Shown in pieces: positions 1 to 4,359 of a DNA stretch of 5,744 nucleotides. Origin of the DNA: Candidatus Corynebacterium faecipullorum (lineage in GTDB: Bacteria; Actinomycetota; Actinomycetes; Mycobacteriales; Mycobacteriaceae); contig DXEO01000162.1 in assembly GCA_019114925.1 (NCBI GenBank), positions 1-5,744 on the forward strand. Reading direction: 5' to 3'. How positions within the stretch are numbered: position 1 is the stretch's first letter; the number at the start of each line of letters is the position of its first letter. The notes under the pieces were generated by a model that saw nothing but the letters and a program-made list of their open reading frames with translations, ran no database searches and was not told where the DNA came from. Made by a program: the position numbers and the translations under genes.

Positions 1-68
1 AAGCTAAGCCTGCTAACGCTGATGGTACTGCAACCGGGAGGTTGTGGGAGAGTAAGAAACCGCCGACA
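1..68 (+). rRNA. rrf: 5S ribosomal RNA, 3' part (5' end outside window)
   Basis: This is the 3' half of a 5S rRNA, a structural RNA of the large ribosomal subunit. The window opens at the conserved AAGCTAAG segment, continues through GATGGTACTGCAACCGGGAG and GTTGTGGGAGAGTA, and closes with CCGCCG (60-65), which would pair with the missing CGGCGG at the 5' end to form helix I. Roughly the first 50 nt are missing. The exact 3' end is estimated at 67-69. It should be the last gene of an rRNA operon, because a strong terminator follows about 35 nt later and no tRNA is seen between. The pattern is typical of actinobacteria. Confidence 0.92.
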
Positions 69-103
69 TTAAACAACAACAAACAACTCAATACAACAAG
101 CAC

Positions 104-144
104 AGACCGTTGAAACACCACCACTGTTTCAACGGTCTCCTTTT
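104..144 (+). terminator. Intrinsic terminator of the rRNA operon
   Basis: A perfect 14-bp stem is formed by AGACCGTTGAAACA (104-117) and TGTTTCAACGGTCT (125-138), with a 7-nt loop (CCACCAC). CC and a four-T run (141-144) follow, with more T at 149-152. It lies about 35 nt past the 5S 3' end on the same strand, where an rRNA operon terminator is expected. It is the best formed terminator in the window. Confidence 0.92.
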
Positions 145-160
145 GCTGTTTTCCGCATTT

Positions 161-273
161 AACCTAAAAGTACAAACCTGAAAGTACAGACCCCCTAGTA
201 ACAGACCACCCCACCGAAACAGCAAGGATCGGTGGCCTGCATGAATGTACTTTCGGGTCTGCACTTATAGGGT
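161..273. repeat. 28-nt imperfect inverted repeat with 57-nt spacer
   Basis: Positions 161-188 and 246-273 are inverted copies, matching at 23 of 28 positions. Three of the five differences are transitions (pairs 179/255, 175/259, 172/262). One G-U pair on the + strand transcript, or two on the - strand transcript, would keep the stem nearly continuous. The 57-nt spacer holds its own 6-bp stem, CCACCG (211-216) with CGGTGG (230-235). The whole unit could fold into one long branched hairpin. It lies just past the rRNA terminator and overlaps no credible gene. It may be a small non-autonomous mobile or palindromic repeat, a regulatory binding region, or an RNA structure. I cannot assign it to a known element. 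Confidence 0.7.
167..194 (+). repeat. Two tandem 14-nt repeats (AAAGTACARACC core)
   Basis: AAAGTACAAACCTG (167-180) is followed directly by AAAGTACAGACCCC (181-194), sharing 11 of 14 bases and the 12-nt core AAAGTACARACC. A degenerate third copy, AGTAACAGACC, sits at 197-207. The right arm of the inverted repeat holds the same core twice on the - strand (255-266 as AAGTGCAGACCC, and 246-254 as GAAAGTACA). Regular spacing of about 14 nt in both arms suggests either repeated binding sites or an internally duplicated element end. Confidence 0.6.
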
Positions 274-289
274 GGGGCAGTGCTGCCCC
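274..289. other. Short GC-rich hairpin
   Basis: GGGGCA (274-279) and TGCCCC (284-289) form a 6-bp stem with a 4-nt loop. It starts right after the inverted repeat and is followed by CC and only three T (292-294). It is too short and its T run too poor to be called a terminator with confidence. Confidence 0.35.
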
Positions 290-526
290 CCTTTACCAGA
301 ATCGGCAAAGGAAGGGCCACCGGCCTGCACCAGGCCACAACACCACAGGACCTTAAGCCCAACCAACCGTCCTCGCAGCCAATACCTAACGCTGCTGACA
401 GGGTAATACCCCAGAACTTCGTCAATTACGAGAAACCCGCCGACCCCATGCTTTTGCACCGGCGGGTTTGCTGTCTACGACAGTGCGTTTCCGCGCTATG
501 TGCTTGAACTATTCTCGCTAGTTTGT
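290..526. other. Intergenic stretch without a recognisable gene
   Basis: I see no tRNA, no clear ribosome binding site and no recognisable protein here. Short structures are present: GGCCTG/CAGGCC around 322-336, the palindrome GGGTAATACCC at 401-411, a 10-bp hairpin at 433-469 (listed separately), and GCTAG/CTAGC at 517-531. Open frames on both strands in this part read across these hairpins and resemble no family I know. With the repeats upstream, the gene-poor zone between the rRNA terminator and the first possible gene is roughly 380 bases. Confidence 0.6.
433..469. terminator. Possible bidirectional terminator hairpin
   Basis: AAACCCGCCG (433-442) and CGGCGGGTTT (460-469) pair perfectly over 10 bp around a 17-nt loop. 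The A-rich and T-rich feet give a short T run on either strand, as in many corynebacterial terminators, but the run is only three T before other bases. On the - strand it would end transcripts of the small reading frame at 527-766. On the + strand it has no obvious client, since the rRNA operon already has a much better terminator upstream. Confidence 0.5.
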
Positions 527-766
527 CTAGCACCCAGTGCTGTCATGCAAACCGCACTGTGGAATGCCGAGCATTGAAAGAGCAAAAGAAGAAAGCATCA
601 CGGGGATTGCGACGATCCCAAAGAAGGGCTGGTCAACGCCGAACTCGGAGGGGCTCAAGGACGAGCTCTGCTGCGAAGATTGGGATCCGCCTTCGTCAGG
701 GATGGCGGTGGGCGTAGCGGTAAGCGCTAGTGCGGTGGCGCCAATGATTGCCGCGGACTTTTTCAT
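527..766 (-). CDS. Possible small secreted or membrane protein (79 aa)
   Basis: I do not recognise this protein. The N-terminus (MKKSAAIIGATALALTATPTA) looks like a Sec signal peptide: two lysines, a hydrophobic run at about residues 4-17, and a TPTA end that could be a cleavage site near residue 21. A Ser/Gln-rich stretch follows (about 28-40), then a second hydrophobic segment (about 48-69) and a short tail with two cysteines. Codon choice (GGC, GCC, ACC, ATC, TCC, GAC, CAG, CCC) fits a corynebacterial gene. Against it, there is no clear ribosome binding site before the ATG, and a + strand frame ending at 773 is open over the same DNA. A hairpin at 433-469 could terminate it. If real, it acts at the membrane or outside; no function can be given. 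Confidence 0.42.
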   Translation of the reverse strand: MKKSAAIIGATALALTATPTAIPDEGGSQSSQQSSSLSPSEFGVDQPFFGIVAIPVMLSSFALSMLGIPQCGLHDSTGC

Positions 767-809
767 CGAGTGATGTCATTTCGGGTGCGGAACAATAGGG
801 GAGTTTAAG

Positions 810-836
810 GTTATAGTCCTCAAAATCGAAAGGCAA
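810..836 (-). promoter_or_regulatory. Weak candidate promoter for the small - strand ORF
   Basis: Read on the - strand, TATAAC (810-815) resembles a corynebacterial -10 box and TTGCCT (831-836) a -35 box, with a 15-nt gap that is shorter than usual. Transcription would start near 803, leaving a leader of about 37 nt before the ATG at 766. This is a pattern match only. It matters because it would support the - strand reading of the small ORF. Confidence 0.22.
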
Positions 837-910
837 TGGTTTTCCCGGGGATGGCCCCTGAACGGCCAGTTAGGAGCCCGAGGCCCTTATATGCTGCTGT
901 GCCTAGGCCT

Positions 911-2041
911 TTAAGAGGTAGCCGTGAGTCGGCGAACTGCCTCGCGGATGACCTCGGGCCGCTTGCAGAAGGCAAAGCGCACCTTGTGCTTCCACGGTTC
1001 CGGGTTGTCCGTGAAGGCGGCCAGCGGGATGGCGGCCACGCCCTTTGTTTCGGGCAGCTGCATGCAGAAATCGATGCCGTTTAAACCGGTAGAGGAGATA
1101 TCGGCAACCACGTAGTAGGTGCCGCCGGTGTCATGCACGTGGAAGCCAAGCCACTTGAGGCCCTCGACTAGGATGCTGCGACACTCTGCAAGCTCATTTA
1201 CCATGCCGTCCAGCCATTCCTGTTCATAACGCAGTGCATGGGCCACGGCCGGCTGGAAGGGCGTGGTGGAGACGAAGGTGGTGAATTGCTTGGCTTTGAT
1301 GACGCCGTCGAGAAGCTTAGGCTCTGCAATGGCCCACCCGGTTTTCCATCCGGTGCAGTTGAAGGACTTGGCGGCAGAAGAGACCGTGACAGTGCGCGAG
1401 GCCATCCCCGGCAGGGAGGCGATGCTGACGTGCTCGGCGTTGCCGAAGGTGAGGTTTTCGTAGACTTCGTCGGCCAAGACGAGGAGGTCCTCCTCCACGC
1501 AGAGCTTGGCGAGCTCGGTGAGTGCCTCACTGGAAAAGACCGAGCCGGTCGGGTTGTGCGGGGTGTTGATGATGACCATGGCTGTCTTATCCGTCACGGC
1601 TGCACGGACCGCATCGACGTCGATATCCCAGCTGTTGCCGGATTCCTTCAAGGGGACGGGGATCCGGGTGGCGTCGGCAAGCGCGATGGCCGCGGCATAG
1701 GCATCGTAGTAAGGCTCGAGGACAATGACCTCGTGGCCGGGCTCCACCAGGCCGAGGACGGTCGCGGTAATGGCCTCGGTAGCACCGGCGGTGACCACCA
1801 CGTGATCCTGCGGAACAGCGTAGGTCTCCGCGATGGCGCTGAGCAGTTCCGGGACGCCGCGCAGGGGAGCGTATTGGTTATTGCCGCCGGCGATATTCTC
1901 CTGGGCAATCTCCAGCATGCGCTGCGGGCCGTCGCTATCGGGGAAACCTTGGCCCAGGTTCACCGCGTCATTCTCTACGGCAAGAGCGGTCATGGTGGCG
2001 AAGATGGTTTCGCCAAATTCTTGAAGTCTTTCAACGGTCAT
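911..2041 (-). CDS. Class I PLP-dependent aminotransferase, Rv0858c (DapC)-like
   Basis: This is a complete 376-aa cytosolic fold-type I aminotransferase that moves an amino group between an amino acid and a 2-oxo acid through bound PLP. Visible motifs: NLGQGFPD at 28-35, Tyr57 in NNQYAPLRG, the PLP phosphate loop TAGATEA (84-90), NTPHNPTG (159-166), DEVY (191-194, Asp191 for the pyridine nitrogen), the Schiff-base Lys225 in SSAAK, and Arg355 in KVRFAFCKR for the substrate carboxylate. The TGWKTGW sequence (230-236) is typical of the kynurenine/methionine aminotransferase (YbdL-like) group. As I recall it, M. tuberculosis Rv0858c, named DapC (succinyldiaminopimelate aminotransferase, lysine and peptidoglycan synthesis), is closely similar. 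Substrate cannot be read from sequence, and corynebacteria have another gene named dapC, so I leave the symbol empty. The ATG directly follows the TAA of the preceding gene, with only a weak ribosome binding site, implying translational coupling. It is the last gene of the run. Confidence 0.95.
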   Translation of the reverse strand: MTVERLQEFGETIFATMTALAVENDAVNLGQGFPDSDGPQRMLEIAQENIAGGNNQYAPLRGVPELLSAIAETYAVPQDHVVVTAGATEAITATVLGLVEPGHEVIVLEPYYDAYAAAIALADATRIPVPLKESGNSWDIDVDAVRAAVTDKTAMVIINTPHNPTGSVFSSEALTELAKLCVEEDLLVLADEVYENLTFGNAEHVSIASLPGMASRTVTVSSAAKSFNCTGWKTGWAIAEPKLLDGVIKAKQFTTFVSTTPFQPAVAHALRYEQEWLDGMVNELAECRSILVEGLKWLGFHVHDTGGTYYVVADISSTGLNGIDFCMQLPETKGVAAIPLAAFTDNPEPWKHKVRFAFCKRPEVIREAVRRLTATS

Positions 2042-2680
2042 TTAGAGCACCAATAGATTGTATTTCGTAGCTTTCACATCGGTCAGACGCTTGCGTGCGC
2101 GCTCAAGGCGCTGCCACTGGTCCTCCGGAATGGACTTGCGGGCAATCGTCACGGTCTCCGCATCGGGGGTACCCCAGGCAATGGGCATGGGGGTGATCTG
2201 CTGCCAATGTTCCTTGTCGCCGCTGCTGCGCTGGCCGGAGACAGCGGCCACCGGGACCTTGGTACCCACGGTGCGCTTAATACCCGGGATGCTGCTGACG
2301 GTGCGCAAGCACGCGCCCCACCGCGGTGGTGCCTTCGGATCAACATTAGTATTCACCAAGGCCATGAGTACCATGTCGCGCTCATTGACCTCCGCCACGA
2401 CGGCGGGGGCAAGCGGATAAGAATCATAGAGTTTCTGAGCCGAGCCGACCTTGCTTGAGGCCAAGACACCGATGACGGCGCAAAAGATGCCGAAGAGTCC
2501 CATACCGACCGCCAGCGTGATGCGCCAGACGGCGTCGATTCCAAAATAGACGGCAATCGCGCCGAGAATAAGCACGAGGCCCATGACGAGGCCGGAATTG
2601 CGCAGACGTGAGGAATCGCGGAGGAGCTCGTTGTTCTTCTTGGCAAAGTCTTCGTTGACTTCAAACTTGAAAATCTTCAT
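2042..2680 (-). CDS. Membrane-anchored protein of unknown function, DUF3239-like
   Basis: This is a 212-aa protein with a short charged N-terminus (about 1-28), two hydrophobic segments (about 30-48 and 53-75) that should form a transmembrane hairpin, and a soluble domain of about 135 residues (78-212). The N-terminus carries several lysines and arginines (R21, R25, R27), so both ends probably lie in the cytoplasm. The soluble part contains LYDSYPLAPAVVAEVN, RWGACLRTV and a basic C-terminal helix (about 186-200). It resembles the corynebacterial DUF3239 family as I remember it; I could not check. There is no signal peptide and no catalytic motif that I recognise. The ATG lies 4 nt after the helicase stop, and its own stop abuts the aminotransferase ATG, so it is embedded in the operon and probably translated by coupling. 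Function unknown. Confidence 0.85.
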   Translation of the reverse strand: MKIFKFEVNEDFAKKNNELLRDSSRLRNSGLVMGLVLILGAIAVYFGIDAVWRITLAVGMGLFGIFCAVIGVLASSKVGSAQKLYDSYPLAPAVVAEVNERDMVLMALVNTNVDPKAPPRWGACLRTVSSIPGIKRTVGTKVPVAAVSGQRSSGDKEHWQQITPMPIAWGTPDAETVTIARKSIPEDQWQRLERARKRLTDVKATKYNLLVL

Positions 2681-2684
2681 CAGC

Positions 2685-4322
2685 TCACAAGTCTACTTCG
2701 TCCACCAGCCGGTAGGCATAACCTTGCTCGGCCAAAAAGCGCTGGCGGTGCATGGCGTATTCCGCGTCGATCGATTCGCGCGCCACCAGAGTGTAGAAGG
2801 TCGCCTCCTGCCCGTCCTTCTTTGGGCGCAGCAGGCGGCCCAAGCGCTGGGCTTCTTCCTGCCGGGAGCCAAAGGTACCGGAGACCTGGATGGCCAGGGC
2901 GGCTTCGGGCAGGTCGATGGAGAAGTTCGCCACCTTGGATACCACGAGCGTGGGAAGCTGCCCTTCGCGGAATTGCTGGAAGAGTTTTTCGCGCTTGGCG
3001 GTGGAGGTCTTGCCGTCGATAACCGGTGCGTTGAGGTGCTCACCGAGCTCCTCCAGCTGGTCCACGTAAGCGCCGATGATCAGCGCCTGCTGACCTTCAT
3101 GTTTCTTCAGCAGCTTGTCGACGGCCCGCAGCTTCGCGCTTGCCGAAGCCGCAATCCGGTAGCGCTCCCGTGCTTGTGCGGTGGCATAGAGCAGGCGCTC
3201 CTCCTGCGTCATGTCCACGCGCACCTCGACGCAGTCCGCGGTGGCGATATAGCCGGCGGATTCCAGCTCCTTCCACGGCGCGTCATAACGCTTGGGTCCG
3301 ATGAGCGAAAAGACATCGCCCTCGCGGCCGTCCTCACGGATGAGCGTGGCGGTCAGCCCCAAGCGGCGACGCGATTGCAGGTCGGAGGTCATGCGGAAGA
3401 CTGGGGCGGGCAAGAGGTGGACTTCGTCGTAGATGATAAGGCCCCAATCGCGGGAATCGAAGAGCTCGAGTGCGCGGTATTCGCCCTTGGTCTTGCGGGT
3501 GACCACTTGATAAGTGGCAATGGTGATGGGCTTGATCTCTTTCTTCTCGCCCGAATACTCACCAATTTCCTCCGGCGTCAGGCTGGTGCGGCGCAGTAGT
3601 TCATCGCGCCATTGGCGCCCGGCCACGGTATTAGTCACCAGGATGAGTGTGGTGGCCTGTGCTTTGGCCATGGCGGCGGCACCCACGATGGTTTTGCCCG
3701 CGCCGCAGGGCAGGACCACGATGCCGGAGCCACCAGACCAAAAGGAATCGGCGGCGTACTGCTGATAATCCCGAAGCTCCCAGTCCACCTCCTCCGTGCT
3801 TAGAGCGATGGGGTGGGATTCGCCATCGACATAGCCGGCGCGGTCATCGGCGGGCCAGCTAGCCTTGAGCAGCTCTTGTTTGAGCCGCCCGCGCGCAGAT
3901 GGTGGTACGGCGATGGTGTTGTCATCAATGCGCGGGCCCAGAAGTTCGCTGACCTTCGTGGTGCGCGTGAGCTCCTCTAGGATGACGGGCTCGTCTGATT
4001 CGAGGATGAGGCCGTGGGCGGGGTGGGCCAGCAGGCGCACGCGACCGTAGCGCGACATGGTCTCGGCGACGTCGATCAGCAGCGCTTGCGGCACTGGGAA
4101 GCGGGAGTAGCGCTCCAGAACGTCTACGACTTGCTCGGCATCGTGCCCGGCGGCGCGCGCATTCCACAGGGCCAGTGGGGTGATGCGATAGGTGTGGATG
4201 TGCTCGGGCGCGCGCTCCAGCTCAGCAAAAGGCGCGAGTGCTGCGCGAGCCTCGTTGGCCCGCGGGTGATCCACCTCGAGGAGGACGGTCTTGTCCGATT
4301 GGACGATGAGTGGTCCGGGCAT
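2685..4322 (-). CDS. ercc3: DNA repair helicase XPB (ERCC3-type superfamily 2 helicase)
   Basis: This is a complete 545-aa ATP-dependent DNA helicase; family members unwind DNA 3' to 5' and are linked to DNA repair. An N-terminal XPB-N-like domain (about 5-97) is followed by two RecA-like motor domains. Visible motifs: Q-motif region LRDYQQYA (183-190), Walker A PCGAGKT (205-211), DEVH Walker B (299-302), LGLTAT motif III (321-326), the XPB RED motif (329-331), SKVANFSIDLPEA motif V (462-474) and QRLGRLLRP motif VI (492-500) with both arginines. All key residues are present, and length and sequence agree with M. tuberculosis Rv0861c as I recall it. The ATG is supported by AGAAAGG 8 nt upstream and by the MxGPLIVQSDKTVLLEVDH start shared with mycobacteria. 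It lies 37 nt after the stop of its partner gene and 4 nt before the membrane protein. Confidence 0.97.
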   Translation of the reverse strand: MPGPLIVQSDKTVLLEVDHPRANEARAALAPFAELERAPEHIHTYRITPLALWNARAAGHDAEQVVDVLERYSRFPVPQALLIDVAETMSRYGRVRLLAHPAHGLILESDEPVILEELTRTTKVSELLGPRIDDNTIAVPPSARGRLKQELLKASWPADDRAGYVDGESHPIALSTEEVDWELRDYQQYAADSFWSGGSGIVVLPCGAGKTIVGAAAMAKAQATTLILVTNTVAGRQWRDELLRRTSLTPEEIGEYSGEKKEIKPITIATYQVVTRKTKGEYRALELFDSRDWGLIIYDEVHLLPAPVFRMTSDLQSRRRLGLTATLIREDGREGDVFSLIGPKRYDAPWKELESAGYIATADCVEVRVDMTQEERLLYATAQARERYRIAASASAKLRAVDKLLKKHEGQQALIIGAYVDQLEELGEHLNAPVIDGKTSTAKREKLFQQFREGQLPTLVVSKVANFSIDLPEAALAIQVSGTFGSRQEEAQRLGRLLRPKKDGQEATFYTLVARESIDAEYAMHRQRFLAEQGYAYRLVDEVDL

Positions 4323-4330
4323 ATTTGGGG

Positions 4331-4337
4331 CCTTTCT
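4331..4337 (-). promoter_or_regulatory. Ribosome binding site of the XPB helicase
   Basis: AGAAAGG on the - strand ends 8 nt before the ATG at 4322. It is the clearest Shine-Dalgarno sequence in the gene run and settles the helicase start. The two genes downstream lack one of similar quality, consistent with coupled translation. Confidence 0.75.
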
Positions 4338-4359
4338 ACTCTGGGCGTCAGGGAAAGAC

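Noticed and set aside
167..266. CRISPR array
   Set aside because: The repeats are only about 12-14 nt, directly abutting and partly inverted, with no regular unique spacers and no cas gene.
265..459. - strand open frame of 64 codons
   Set aside because: It starts inside the 433-469 hairpin loop, ends at the edge of the inverted repeat, and has no ribosome binding site or plausible domain.
280..507. + strand open frame of 75 codons between the repeats and the small ORF
   Set aside because: It has no ribosome binding site, reads through the 433-469 hairpin and matches nothing I recognise.
70..526. tRNA gene after the 5S rRNA
   Set aside because: I found no T-loop GGTTCGAATCC-like sequence or cloverleaf, and no CCA-proximal acceptor stem.
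1238..2056. Long + strand open frame of 272 codons
   Set aside because: It lies antisense to the aminotransferase, whose catalytic motifs are all intact on the - strand. Long antisense frames are common opposite GC-rich genes, and its product is Gly/Asp/Val-rich with no recognisable domain.
2583..3599. Long + strand open frame of 338 codons
   Set aside because: It is antisense to the XPB helicase and crosses into the neighbouring membrane protein gene. It resembles no family, while the - strand carries every helicase motif.
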